DNA of 36,573 nucleotides from Chloroflexi bacterium OLB13 (GTDB taxonomy: Bacteria; Chloroflexota; Anaerolineae; Aggregatilineales; Phototrophicaceae): NCBI GenBank assembly GCA_001567485.1, contig JZRA01000131.1, forward strand, positions 1 through 36,573, written 5' to 3'. Made by a program: the position numbers and the translations under genes. How positions within the stretch are numbered: position 1 is the stretch's first letter; each line of letters starts with the position of its first letter. Shown in pieces: positions 16,216 through 23,908 of this stretch. The notes under the pieces were generated by a model. That model had not been told where the DNA came from. It did not search any database and saw only the letters and a list, made by a program, of their open reading frames with translations.

Positions 16216-16286
16216 GCGTGACTCACCAGAACATGAAAACAGCGCGCCGATGGGGCACGCTGTCGTTTACGCTGGACTGTACGGAG

Positions 16287-16457
16287 CTATCTCCGCCGCG
16301 GCTCAGGGCGGGGCGGCTTGGAGCGCACCGGGACGGGGATCGGCTGCGGCTTGGGGTGCTTGCCGGGGTTCAGCAGGCGTTCGAGCGCCTCGAAGATCTC
16401 GCGCACACCTTCAACCAGATCGTCAAGCATGTTGCGCTTCTCTTGGCGGGTAGTCAT
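16287..16457 (-). CDS. Small helical protein with basic Pro-rich tail
   Basis: A 56-residue protein. Residues 1-29 form an amphipathic helix rich in Glu, Arg and Leu (MLDDLVEGVREIFEALERLL). Residues 30-56 alternate Pro with Lys/Arg and Val (KPQPIPVPV, then PPRPEPRRR). The bias towards a clean helix plus a basic tail, and AGGAAGG nine bases before ATG 16457, support a real gene. I do not know the family or function; the basic tail could bind nucleic acid or an acidic partner. It lies just downstream of the tRNA terminator on the same strand. An upstream extension to 16514 would run through that terminator and is not favoured. Confidence 0.55.
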   Translation of the reverse strand: MTTRQEKRNMLDDLVEGVREIFEALERLLNPGKHPKPQPIPVPVRSKPPRPEPRRR

Positions 16458-16481
16458 AGCCCGACGCCTTCCTGATCTAAC

Positions 16482-16512
16482 AAAACGACCCCGGCAGCGT
16501 ATGCTCGGGGCC
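16482..16512 (-). terminator. Terminator of the tRNA-Ala gene
   Basis: On the minus strand GGCCCCG pairs with CGGGGTC (one G-U pair), with a 12-base loop, followed by GTTTTGTT. It starts seven bases after the tRNA 3' end. Confidence 0.7.
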
Positions 16513-16518
16513 ATCGTG

Positions 16519-16591
16519 TGGACCTAATGAGACTCGAACTCATGACCTCTTCAATGCCATTGAAGCGCTCTCCCAACTGAGCTATAGGCCC
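16519..16591 (-). tRNA. tRNA-Ala (anticodon GGC)
   Basis: A 73-base tRNA. The acceptor stem GGGCCTA pairs with TAGGTCC and includes the G3-U70 wobble that marks alanine tRNAs. The D arm AGCTCAGTTGGGAGAGC and the T loop GTTCGAGTC are standard. The anticodon stem CTTCA/TGAAG encloses ATGGCAT, giving anticodon GGC for GCC codons, which fits a GC-rich genome. The 3' CCA is not encoded. It has its own consensus promoter and a terminator. Confidence 0.97.
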
Positions 16592-16605
16592 GCATGAGTT
16601 CAGGA

Positions 16606-16634
16606 AGTCTAACCCCTGCCTACTGCGCTGTCAA
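16606..16634 (-). promoter_or_regulatory. Promoter of the tRNA-Ala gene
   Basis: On the minus strand a perfect TTGACA (-35, 16629-16634) and TAGACT (-10, 16606-16611) are 17 bases apart. The predicted start is about eight bases before the mature tRNA 5' end. Confidence 0.75.
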
Positions 16635-16710
16635 TCCTGACTCTACACCGGAACGCCCGTTTTGTGTGTAGGACTTTGCATCTTTCTAACAACCGGCTGC
16701 TAAACGTTCA

Positions 16711-16739
16711 TCCGCCGCTGATTCACAGATAGCGGCGGA
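16711..16739. other. Strong hairpin in the spacer before the response regulator
   Basis: TCCGCCGCT at 16711-16719 and AGCGGCGGA at 16731-16739 form a perfect 9-bp stem with an 11-base loop. No T run follows on either strand, and no gene ends nearby. It lies about 40 bases upstream of the likely -10 of the next gene. The rest of the 16592-16851 spacer holds the tRNA promoter and the response regulator promoter only. Confidence 0.5.
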
Positions 16740-16779
16740 GGCGTTAGGTTCTCAATCGCGCCAAAAGCCTAAACTGCGC

Positions 16780-16785
16780 TACAAT
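16780..16785 (+). promoter_or_regulatory. Candidate -10 of the response regulator gene
   Basis: TACAAT lies 66 bases ahead of the GTG start. No good -35 was seen at the expected distance. Confidence 0.35.
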
Positions 16786-16851
16786 AGGGCATCATTTGGG
16801 CGTGCATCATCCATCATTACCTTTATCAAGCGAACCACACGAGGCTGAACC

Positions 16852-17247
16852 GTGGCGGGCGAAACCATCCTCATCGTAGACGACGCTCAGCAGAATCATC
16901 ACTTCCTCAACGACTATGTGCTTGTCCCGAACGGATACAAGCCCATGAGCGCGCGTGATGGGGTTGAAGGTCTACAAATGGCGCTGCGCAACAAGCCGGA
17001 CTTGATCCTGCTTGACCTCAACATGCCGCGCATGGACGGCATGGAGGTGCTGCGCCAGCTCAACGCCAACAACAGCGACATCCCCGTCATCTTGATGACC
17101 TTTCACGGCTCTGAGGACATCGCCGTCGAGGTCTACCGGATGGGCGTGAAGGACTACGTCATCAAGCCGTTTTATCCAGACGAGATGCTGCGCGCGATCG
17201 AGAAAAGTCTCGGCGAAAGCGGCTCAAGAAGGAGAAGGACGCGCTGA
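16852..17247 (+). CDS. Response regulator receiver domain (N-terminal part of a frameshifted RR-GAF protein)
   Basis: The first 125 residues are a complete CheY-like receiver. The acidic pair is Asp10-Asp11 in ILIVDDAQQ, the phosphoacceptor is Asp55 in LILLDLNMPRMDG, the switch Thr is in VILMTFHG, and the Lys is in VIKPFYPDEM. A cognate histidine kinase would phosphorylate it. The GTG start at 16852 has GAGG seven bases upstream. The frame then falls into SGSRRRRTR and stops. In the next frame the sequence continues as a coiled-coil-like RLKKEKDALIERMMQSNKEL, joined after a second shift to the GAF domain at 17381. Without the two shifts it would be one protein of about 308 residues. Confidence 0.8.
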   Translation: MAGETILIVDDAQQNHHFLNDYVLVPNGYKPMSARDGVEGLQMALRNKPDLILLDLNMPRMDGMEVLRQLNANNSDIPVILMTFHGSEDIAVEVYRMGVKDYVIKPFYPDEMLRAIEKSLGESGSRRRRTR

Positions 17248-17380
17248 TCGAGCGTATGATGCAGTCCAACAAGGAGCTGCAAGCGCGCGTCAACGAACTT
17301 AACGTGCTCTACAGCACCGGCAAAAGCGTCGCTCAACTCATGCCGATGGATCAGCTTTTGCGCGCCTGCTCGACGCCGCC

Positions 17381-17776
17381 GTGCAGACGACCGGCGCAGA
17401 GGAGGCGTATCTGATGCTCGGCGACGGCGATCACCTGACCTGCCGCGCCGCCAAGCGCAAAGACCAGACCCGCGCTGTGCCGGCCAACGTTGTCGCGACC
17501 GATCCGCTGGCGGCGATGGCGATCAAGAACGCGCGTTCGCTGGTGGCCGACGCCGAACGGCTCAAGCGCATCCCCGGCGCGCCTAACTCCGCCGCCTATG
17601 TACCGGTGATGATCCAAGATCGCGTGCTGGGCGCGATGGGTATCCGCAACCTCAGCCCGGACTCGCCGCAGTTCACCACACATCACGCGGCCCTGCTCAG
17701 CGCGCTGTCGGACTACGCGGCGATTGCGCTTGAGAACGCCCGTAACCTCGACATGCTGCGCAGCAATAACTCGTAG
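17381..17776 (+). CDS. GAF domain (C-terminal part of the same frameshifted protein)
   Basis: A 131-residue GAF sensor domain: TTGAEEAYLMLGDGDHLTCRAA at the start, an AYVPVMIQDRVLGAMGI core strand, and SALSDYAAIALENARNL as the closing helix. GAF domains bind small ligands or mediate dimerisation; the ligand is unknown. The GTG at 17381 has no ribosome site, because this is the interior of a longer gene. The linker at 17223-17364 is open in a third frame and encodes LNVLYSTGKSVAQLMPMDQLL, the usual lead-in to GAF. Restoring one base near 17219 and one near 17362 gives a continuous receiver-coiled coil-GAF protein. Confidence 0.7.
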   Translation: MQTTGAEEAYLMLGDGDHLTCRAAKRKDQTRAVPANVVATDPLAAMAIKNARSLVADAERLKRIPGAPNSAAYVPVMIQDRVLGAMGIRNLSPDSPQFTTHHAALLSALSDYAAIALENARNLDMLRSNNS

Positions 17777-17787
17777 CGTCAGCCACC

Positions 17788-18324
17788 ATGCCCCGCCTGC
17801 TCGCCGCCTGTGGGTTGGCCGTGCTGGCCGCTGTGCTGACGGCGTGCGCGCCGACCGTTACCCTGCTGCCCGACCCGCTGGACGTCGACACCGGCGGCTT
17901 AGGCGCGGGCGCGTTCTCCGCCGACCTCACCGGCGCGATAAACCAATCCATCGCCGGCGTGGCCGCGTCGCTGAATGATCCGGACATCGGCATCGCACTC
18001 TATCTCGAAAGCGAACGCTACGCTGTTAACCTCGTGCTCCCGCATGATATCGTGGTTGGAACGCACAACATCACGTCGCTGCTTTCGGCGTATGATTCCC
18101 AGCAGCGGGTGCGTTTCGTCGGCGTGTCCATCACCGACGATATTCCGCCGTCCGGTTCAATCCTGCCGTTCGCCCTCTACGCCAACGTGCTTCAGGGCCG
18201 GCTGACGCTCACCTCAATCGAGCCGCTGACCGGCGCGTTCGAGGTCACAGCCAGCGACGACGTGGGGGTGGCCGTCACAGCGACCGGCACGTTCAACGCC
18301 ATTGTTCCGGAGCCTGCGCCATGA
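17788..18324 (+). CDS. Exported lipoprotein of unknown function
   Basis: A 178-residue protein with a lipoprotein signal: basic start, hydrophobic core, and lipobox LTAC with Cys20 as the lipidation site. The mature part is beta-rich with a helical stretch around SADLTGAINQSIAGVAASL. It has the size of a single small domain, and no family was recognised. It starts 11 bases after the GAF segment. Its stop overlaps the start of the MBL-fold gene as ATGA, so these genes probably share one transcript. It would be anchored on the outer face of the cytoplasmic membrane. Confidence 0.75.
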   Translation: MPRLLAACGLAVLAAVLTACAPTVTLLPDPLDVDTGGLGAGAFSADLTGAINQSIAGVAASLNDPDIGIALYLESERYAVNLVLPHDIVVGTHNITSLLSAYDSQQRVRFVGVSITDDIPPSGSILPFALYANVLQGRLTLTSIEPLTGAFEVTASDDVGVAVTATGTFNAIVPEPAP

Positions 18325-19004
18325 TCGAACTGCTGGACGGCATTTACGGGTTCACCGGCATGATCGTCGGGCGCGTGTACGCCATCCGCGACCCGGACGG
18401 ATTGACGCTGATCGACAGCGGATTGGCGCGGTCGGCGGGGCGCATCGTCAAGCAGGTCGAGGCCGCCGGGTTCAAGGCCAACGACATCAAGCGCATCGTA
18501 ATCACACACGCCCATGTCGATCACGGCGGCGGCGCGCACGCGCTGAACGCGCTCACCGGCGCGGCGATCATGGTCTCGGCGGCGGAGGCGGACGTCATGC
18601 GCGGCGCCGCCGAACAGCCCCGGCCGACCCATCATCGCATCAACGTACTGCCGAGCCAGTTCTTCAAGCCGTCGCCCGTCGCCCGCGAGCTGCATGACGG
18701 CGACGTGATCGACGATGTGTTGGGCGGGTTGACCGTTGTGGCGACGCCGGGGCATACGCTCGGTCATCTATCGTTCTGGTCGCCTCAGCGGCGCGTGCTG
18801 TTCACCGGCGACGTGCTGCTGCACACGCTCGGTATGCGCTTTCCGCTGCCGATGGTGACGATCAGCCGCGCGATGTGCGGCGAATCGGTCAAAACACGGA
18901 TCGCGCCGCTCAAGCCGGATGCGCTGCTGTTCGGCCACGGCCCGCCGATCCTCAGCGGGGCGGCCGCGCGGATCGACACGTTCATCGCCTCACGCGGCTT
19001 ATGA
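18321..19004 (+). CDS. MBL-fold metallo-hydrolase
   Basis: A 227-residue metallo-beta-lactamase-fold hydrolase with both metal sites intact: HAHVDH at 63-68, His in TPGHTLGH, Asp in FTGDVLLH, and the last His in FGHGPP. There is no signal peptide, so it is cytosolic. It resembles the glyoxalase II and lactonase-like members. The substrate could be a thioester, lactone or other hydrolysable ester and cannot be decided from sequence. The start ATG overlaps the preceding lipoprotein stop. An imperfect hairpin follows the gene. Confidence 0.9.
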   Translation: MIELLDGIYGFTGMIVGRVYAIRDPDGLTLIDSGLARSAGRIVKQVEAAGFKANDIKRIVITHAHVDHGGGAHALNALTGAAIMVSAAEADVMRGAAEQPRPTHHRINVLPSQFFKPSPVARELHDGDVIDDVLGGLTVVATPGHTLGHLSFWSPQRRVLFTGDVLLHTLGMRFPLPMVTISRAMCGESVKTRIAPLKPDALLFGHGPPILSGAAARIDTFIASRGL

Positions 19005-19073
19005 TCGGGGATACCACACGACCGTAATACGCCGCGAGGAGTCGTGCGTGCTGCTGAAAAGTTGGTGTCCCGA
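19005..19073 (+). terminator. Imperfect hairpin after the MBL-fold gene
   Basis: TCGGGGATACCAC at the start pairs imperfectly with GGTGTCCCGA near 19064-19073, with an inner CACGAC/GTCGTG pairing, and is followed by TTT. This is probably a transcription stop. Confidence 0.4.
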
Positions 19074-19076
19074 TTT

Positions 19077-19110
19077 AACCACAGAGGACACAGAGGACAC
19101 AAAGACGGAG
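19077..19110. repeat. ACACAGAGG-type dispersed repeat
   Basis: CCACAGAGGACACAG is repeated in part and followed by GACACAAAG. The same words recur at 36190-36220 and 36527-36562 in the right-end repeat region. The remaining bases to 19175 show no gene. Confidence 0.55.
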
Positions 19111-19175
19111 TCGTAGGGGCGATCTGGCGGCTCGCCCGCCGCGTGCAATAGCATCCCCGGAGAACCCTCACCCGC

Positions 19176-20201
19176 CTACAGCACCAGCTCGGCCATCACG
19201 CGGACGGTCTCGACGTCGAACGCCATGATGTTGAGCGTGCCGATCGGCGCTTCACGCCACAGCTGAAGCCGATCCCGGATGCGATCAACCGGCCCGACCA
19301 GCGCCACGTCGTCCACCAGTGCGTCCGGCACCGCGTAGATCGCCTTCATCTTGTCGCCGGCAAGGTACAGGTCTTGGATCGTCGCGGCAGCGTCCTCATA
19401 GCCATAACGCACGGCGAGGTCGTTGTAGAAGTTCTTGCCCTTCGCGCCCATCCCGCCGATGTACAACGCCAACTGCGGTTTGATCGCGGCCCGTGCCGAG
19501 TCGAGGTCGTCGCTGACGATCACCGGCACTGACGGCGCGATATCGAACGCCGCGGCATCCCTACCACCGGCCGCAAGGCCCTCGCGAATATACGGCGCGT
19601 ACACGCTTTCGTAGTGGCGCGGGCTGAAGAAGATCGGCAGCCACCCGTCGGCGATCTCGGCCGTCAGCGCGACGTTCTTCGGCCCGATCGACGCGAGATA
19701 GATCGGCATGTCCGCGCGCCCGTGGATGATCGACTTGAGCGGCTTGCCGAGGCCGGTCGCGTCGGGGCCGCTGTACGGGATGTCGTAGTGCGCCCCATGA
19801 TGTTCGAGCGGACGTTCACGCTTGAGGATCGTCCGCACGATCTCGACGTATTCGCGGGTCTTGGTCAGCGGCTTGCCGTAAGGGACGCCGTGCCAGCCCT
19901 CGACTACCTGCGGCCCGCTCAACCCGAGGCCGAGCAAGAAGCGCCCGCCGCTGAGCTGATCGAGGGTGATGGCGGTCATCGCGGTCATGGCGGGGCTGCG
20001 GGCCGGCATCTGCATGATCGCCGTGCCGAGCCGGATACGCGCCGTCTGCGCGCCGATCCACGCCAGCGGTGTGATCGCGTCCGAGCCGTATGCTTCGCCC
20101 GTCCATACGGCGTAATAGCCCATCCGATCCGCTTCCTGCACCAGCGGCATCGGCAGTTCGATGGTCGCCCCGCTGTACCCGATCATCAATCCCAGCCGCA
20201 T
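19176..20201 (-). CDS. LLM-class (probably F420-dependent) oxidoreductase
   Basis: A 341-residue luciferase-like monooxygenase-fold enzyme. The N-terminal strand LGLMIGYSG, the [17 protein letters not shown] helix, RIRLGTAI, the [16 protein letters not shown] block with its conserved SGPQ-x-x-E motif, and [12 protein letters not shown] place it with the F420-dependent group (mer/Rv-type) rather than FMN luciferases. F420 use is inferred from the subfamily. The ATG at 20201 is preferred because GAGGAG sits eight bases upstream. The GTG at 20207 is only two bases behind that site. It is divergent from the prenyltransferase gene. Confidence 0.87.
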   Translation of the reverse strand: MRLGLMIGYSGATIELPMPLVQEADRMGYYAVWTGEAYGSDAITPLAWIGAQTARIRLGTAIMQMPARSPAMTAMTAITLDQLSGGRFLLGLGLSGPQVVEGWHGVPYGKPLTKTREYVEIVRTILKRERPLEHHGAHYDIPYSGPDATGLGKPLKSIIHGRADMPIYLASIGPKNVALTAEIADGWLPIFFSPRHYESVYAPYIREGLAAGGRDAAAFDIAPSVPVIVSDDLDSARAAIKPQLALYIGGMGAKGKNFYNDLAVRYGYEDAAATIQDLYLAGDKMKAIYAVPDALVDDVALVGPVDRIRDRLQLWREAPIGTLNIMAFDVETVRVMAELVL

Positions 20202-20226
20202 GGTCACAACTCCTCATAAGTAGGCG

Positions 20227-20258
20227 TTGACACGCATTGTAACCCACCCCGCTATAAT
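20227..20258 (+). promoter_or_regulatory. Candidate promoter with a long spacer for the UbiA-like gene
   Basis: A perfect TTGACA (20227-20232) and a perfect TATAAT (20253-20258) are 20 bases apart, longer than the optimal 17. Such spacing is typical of promoters that need a DNA-twisting activator of the MerR type. No dyad was found inside the spacer. Confidence 0.5.
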
Positions 20259-20320
20259 GATCTCGTTGTACGTCCCGTGCTGCGAGCCGCGCTCATCATC
20301 AGGTACCCGACACGAGATCA

Positions 20321-21148
20321 ATGTCCCTACTCTGGCTGATCTTCAACCATGCCGACGCGTGGATCGTCACGCTTGTCGTGAGCGCCGTTTCGCTCGCGTT
20401 GAGAGGGCGTCTCGACGGCGCTGCGCTCGGCATTCCGATCATGCTGGCGTTAGGCGCATGGCTCGCCTTCGCCATCAACGACCGCTGCGACGCGCAGGTC
20501 GACGCGAGCGATCCGCGCAAAGCGCACCGCAGCGTGTTCGCCGGCCCGCGCCGCGGACTGATGACCGCGATCCTCGTGATCGCCGGCGCGCTGGTGATCG
20601 CGGTGTTCGGCGTGTACGGCCCACGCGCATGGGTCATCGCGGCGATTGCGCTGGCTGCGTCTTGGGCGTATTCCGCGCCGCCGCTGCGCCTGAAGGCGCG
20701 GCCCGGCTGGGATCTGTTTACACACGCCGCGCTGGTCGAATCCCTGCCGTATGTCGCGGCGATCTGGCTGGTTGACTCGCCGCTGACCGCGTTCGATGCA
20801 CTGGCGTGGAGCGCGCTGGCGCTGGCCTCGCTCTCCGCGCAGCTTGAGCAGCAAATCCGCGACGCCGCCTTCGACGCCCGCTTCGAGCGCACGTTCACGA
20901 CCGTGTACGGAGTCGCCACCAGCACGCGGCTGCTGCGGATCGCCTCGGTGGCGCTCATCGGCATTGGCGTGACCAGTGTGCTGACCGGCGTCACACCGCC
21001 GCTGCTGTGGCCGGCGCTGCTGCTGGCGACTCCGATGATCGCGCATCGCCTGACCCGCCCTGCCGGCCAGCCCCGCAGCGAGGCGCTGATCCGGCTGCTG
21101 CTTGCCGCCGGACTCGTCTATGTAGGCGGCGTGATGCTGCTTGCGTGA
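20321..21148 (+). CDS. UbiA-superfamily prenyltransferase
   Basis: A 275-residue integral membrane enzyme with about eight hydrophobic segments. The first prenyl-diphosphate/Mg motif is NDRCDAQVD (N-D-x-x-D-x-x-x-D) at about 47-55, and the second is IRDAAFDARFERT at about 185-197. These are the two aspartate-rich motifs of aromatic or lipid prenyltransferases. The YSAPPLRLKARPGWD loop is also typical. The acceptor (quinone precursor, heme, chlorophyll-type ring or glycerol lipid) is not determined. The ATG at 20321 has only a weak ribosome site. No quinone or heme genes are adjacent. Confidence 0.85.
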   Translation: MSLLWLIFNHADAWIVTLVVSAVSLALRGRLDGAALGIPIMLALGAWLAFAINDRCDAQVDASDPRKAHRSVFAGPRRGLMTAILVIAGALVIAVFGVYGPRAWVIAAIALAASWAYSAPPLRLKARPGWDLFTHAALVESLPYVAAIWLVDSPLTAFDALAWSALALASLSAQLEQQIRDAAFDARFERTFTTVYGVATSTRLLRIASVALIGIGVTSVLTGVTPPLLWPALLLATPMIAHRLTRPAGQPRSEALIRLLLAAGLVYVGGVMLLA

Positions 21149-21163
21149 AGCAGGCAGATTTCA

Positions 21164-21193
21164 GTGACGCACTCAAGTCAGGGATGGTACAAT
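21164..21193 (+). promoter_or_regulatory. Promoter of the fatty-acid oxidation genes
   Basis: TGG directly precedes TACAAT (21188-21193), an extended -10. GTGACG at 21164-21169 is a possible -35 at 18 bases. The fadN start is 58 bases downstream. Confidence 0.5.
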
Positions 21194-21251
21194 CAAGCAA
21201 TCCAGAATCAAATTATCATTCGATTTTGCTGAGCAACTGAAAGGCTCCCCT

Positions 21252-23639
21252 ATGACCGACCAGATTAAGAAGGCCGCGGTGATCGGTTCCGGCACAATGG
21301 GCGGCGGCATCGCCGCGCTGTTGGCCGGTGTCGGCGTCGACGTGCTGCTGCTCGACATCCCCGCCCGTGACACGAAGCCGGGTGATCCCGCCGCCAAGCG
21401 CAACGCCATCGTCAACGGCAACGTCAAGACGCTTCAGTCGATGCGCCCCGCGCAGTTGTTCAGCGCCGACGATCTCGGCCGGATCACCACCGGCAACACC
21501 GAGGATGACCTCGGCAAGGTCGCCGACGCCGACTGGGTCGTCGAGGTGATCGTCGAACGGCTCGACGTCAAGCAGTCCTTGATGGCGCGCTTGGCCGAGG
21601 TCGTCAAGCCGACCGCCATCGTCAGCAGCAATACCTCTGGCCTACCCATCAGCGACATCGCGGCCGGACTGCCGGAGTCGTTCACCAAGCGCTTCCTCGG
21701 CACACACTTCTTCAACCCGCCGCGCTACCTCAACCTGCTGGAGGTCATCCCGCACGCCGGCACCGATCCGGACGCGGTCGCCTTCATGCTGGACTTTGGC
21801 AAGAACGTGCTGGGCAAGGGCGTCGTGTTGTGCAAGGACACACCGAACTTCATCGGCAACCGCTTCATGTCGATGAGCGGTATGCAGGCGATGAATTACG
21901 CGCTTGACCACGACTACACGGTCGAGGAAGTCGACGCGCTGACCGGCCCGCTGATCGGTCGGCCCAAGACCGCGACGTTCAACCTCAACGACCTCGTCGG
22001 CTTCGATATCGCCGTGCATGTCGCGCGCAACCTGTACCCCGCCATCGCCGATGACCCCGCCCGCGAGGTGTTGAATCACCCTGCCAGCGCCGCGCTCAGC
22101 GACGAACTGCTCAAGCGCAACTGGCTGGGCCGCAAGACCGGTCAGGGTTTCTATCACATGCGCAAATCGGCCGACGGCGGCAAGGAATTGTGGGCGCTCA
22201 ACCTCAAGACGTTCGAGTACGAGCCGCCTCAGCCGGTCTCATTTGAGAGCGTCGAGAAGCACGGGCGCGTCAAGCCGCTGGGCGAGCGCATCAAACGGCT
22301 GATCGCTGAGCCGGATCGCGGCGGGCAGTATCTGTTCCATCTGCACGGCTTCTACCTCGCTTACGCCTCGCAAAAGGTGCCGGAGATCACCGAGACCATC
22401 GTCAACATCGACAACGCGCAGAAGTGGGGATTCGCGCATGAGATGGGGCCGTTCGAGATTTGGGACGCGATCGGCGTGGCCGCGTATGTCGAGAAGTTCG
22501 AGGCGGCCGGTTATCCGGTGGCGCAGTGGGTCAAGGACATGCTCGCCAGCGGCGTCTCGACGTTCTATCAGCGTGACGCGCACGGCGTGGTGATCGGCTA
22601 CTACAGCCCGCAGGCCGGGGCCTACGTCAGCGTCGATCACGACCCGATGGAAATTTCGCTCAGCGATCTGCGCGCGCGCGGCGACGCCGTGCTTGAGCAA
22701 AACGACCACGGCATCATCTATGACATCGGGGACGGCGTGCTGCTGTTCCAGTTCCGCACCAAGCAGAACACCATCACCGGCGGCCTGCTCGACCTCGGCT
22801 TTCAGGCGCTGACGTTGCTCGAACAGCCGGCGTGGAAGGCGCTGGTGATCGCCAACGAGGGCGAGCGCTTCAGTATCGGCGCGAACCTCGCCGACGCGAT
22901 GGGGGCCGGCATCGAAGGCATCGAGGCGGTGACTAAGAAGCTGCAAGACTTCGGCATGGCGATGCGCGCCGCGCCTAAGCCGGTAGTCGTCGCCCCATAC
23001 AACATGACGCTCGGCGGCGGCTTGGAGATCACGATGAGCGCGCACGCGGTCGTCGCACATGCCGAGCTGTACGCTGGCTTGGTCGAGTTCGGCGTCGGGA
23101 TCATTCCGGCGGGCGGCGGCTGCAAAGAACTGCTGCGGCGGGTCGTCAGTCCGGTGGCGGATCGCGGCGCGAACGTGCTGGAACCGCTTCAGTCGGTCTT
23201 TACGACGATTGCCACCGCCAAGGTCAGCGAGAGCGCCAAACAAGCCCGCGAACTGGGCTTTTTGCGCAAGACCGACAAGATCGTGATGAACAAGGCGCAT
23301 CTGATCGGTGAGGCCAAGCAGTACGCGCTGGGCATGGCTAAGACGTTCCAGCCTAAAGACGTCGGCATGATCTGGGCGGCCGGCCGCGATGCCTACGCCG
23401 CGCTCAACCTCGGCATCGCCGGATTTGTCGAAAGCGGCGTGGCGACGGAATATGACGGGTTCATCGCGCGCAAGCTGGCTTATGTACTGACCGGCGGCGC
23501 GATCAGCCAGCCCGGCTGGGTGCATCCGCAGGTGATCCTCGACCTCGAACGCAAGGCGATGATGGAGCTGATTATGGAGCAGAAGACGCAGGAGCGTGTG
23601 ATGTACATGCTCGCCAACAACAAGCCGCTGCGAAACTGA
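21252..23639 (+). CDS. fadN: 3-hydroxyacyl-CoA dehydrogenase / enoyl-CoA hydratase (FadN-like)
   Basis: A 795-residue bifunctional beta-oxidation enzyme. The dehydrogenase comes first: the NAD site VIGSGTMGGGIAALLA at 10-25, SSNTSGLPI, the catalytic His in THFFNPPRYLNLLEVIP, and KDTPNFIGNRF. A second hydroxyacyl-CoA dehydrogenase C-terminal domain (QYLFHLHGFYLAYAS) follows, and the crotonase-fold hydratase forms the last 300 residues (SIGANLADAM, LGGGLEITM, PAGGGCKELL). This order is opposite to E. coli FadB and the same as in Bacillus FadN (about 790 residues). It hydrates enoyl-CoA and oxidises the 3-hydroxyacyl-CoA. AAAGG lies eight bases before ATG 21252. The thiolase partner is 720 bases downstream, after the HNH cassette. 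Confidence 0.93.
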   Translation: MTDQIKKAAVIGSGTMGGGIAALLAGVGVDVLLLDIPARDTKPGDPAAKRNAIVNGNVKTLQSMRPAQLFSADDLGRITTGNTEDDLGKVADADWVVEVIVERLDVKQSLMARLAEVVKPTAIVSSNTSGLPISDIAAGLPESFTKRFLGTHFFNPPRYLNLLEVIPHAGTDPDAVAFMLDFGKNVLGKGVVLCKDTPNFIGNRFMSMSGMQAMNYALDHDYTVEEVDALTGPLIGRPKTATFNLNDLVGFDIAVHVARNLYPAIADDPAREVLNHPASAALSDELLKRNWLGRKTGQGFYHMRKSADGGKELWALNLKTFEYEPPQPVSFESVEKHGRVKPLGERIKRLIAEPDRGGQYLFHLHGFYLAYASQKVPEITETIVNIDNAQKWGFAHEMGPFEIWDAIGVAAYVEKFEAAGYPVAQWVKDMLASGVSTFYQRDAHGVVIGYYSPQAGAYVSVDHDPMEISLSDLRARGDAVLEQNDHGIIYDIGDGVLLFQFRTKQNTITGGLLDLGFQALTLLEQPAWKALVIANEGERFSIGANLADAMGAGIEGIEAVTKKLQDFGMAMRAAPKPVVVAPYNMTLGGGLEITMSAHAVVAHAELYAGLVEFGVGIIPAGGGCKELLRRVVSPVADRGANVLEPLQSVFTTIATAKVSESAKQARELGFLRKTDKIVMNKAHLIGEAKQYALGMAKTFQPKDVGMIWAAGRDAYAALNLGIAGFVESGVATEYDGFIARKLAYVLTGGAISQPGWVHPQVILDLERKAMMELIMEQKTQERVMYMLANNKPLRN

Positions 23640-23656
23640 GTTTGGGAGATCGTCCG

Positions 23657-23908
23657 ATGGCTGAACAGATCGTACAGGGCGTGTTTGCGGAGGTTGCAGA
23701 GTTTCTTGCCCGGCGACCGTCCGACGACGAAATCCTTGCGTATCATGCGCCTGAACACATTCAGCGGCGCGCATCGGAATTACTGGAAGCGAATCGAAGT
23801 CGGCGACTGACCGACGCGGAGAACGCCGAGCTGGACGAATATGAGCACATGGATCATTTCGTCGCCATGTTGAAAGCCAAGACTCGAATCCGTATGCAGG
23901 GCAAATGA
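23657..23908 (+). CDS. Small antitoxin-like partner of the HNH gene
   Basis: An 83-residue acidic helical protein: FAEVAEFLARRPSDDEILAY, then HIQRRASELLEANRSRRLTDAE, with a conserved-looking EYEHMDHFVAMLKAKTR end. Proteins of this size and pattern (a core ending in a leucine-rich helix, linker L-T-x-x-E) occur directly upstream of small HNH endonuclease genes in cyanobacteria and Chloroflexota, to my recollection. A role as inhibitor or targeting partner is an inference. ATG 23657 has GGGAG eight bases upstream. Its TGA overlaps the ATG of the HNH gene (ATGA), so both are co-translated. Confidence 0.65.
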   Translation: MAEQIVQGVFAEVAEFLARRPSDDEILAYHAPEHIQRRASELLEANRSRRLTDAENAELDEYEHMDHFVAMLKAKTRIRMQGK

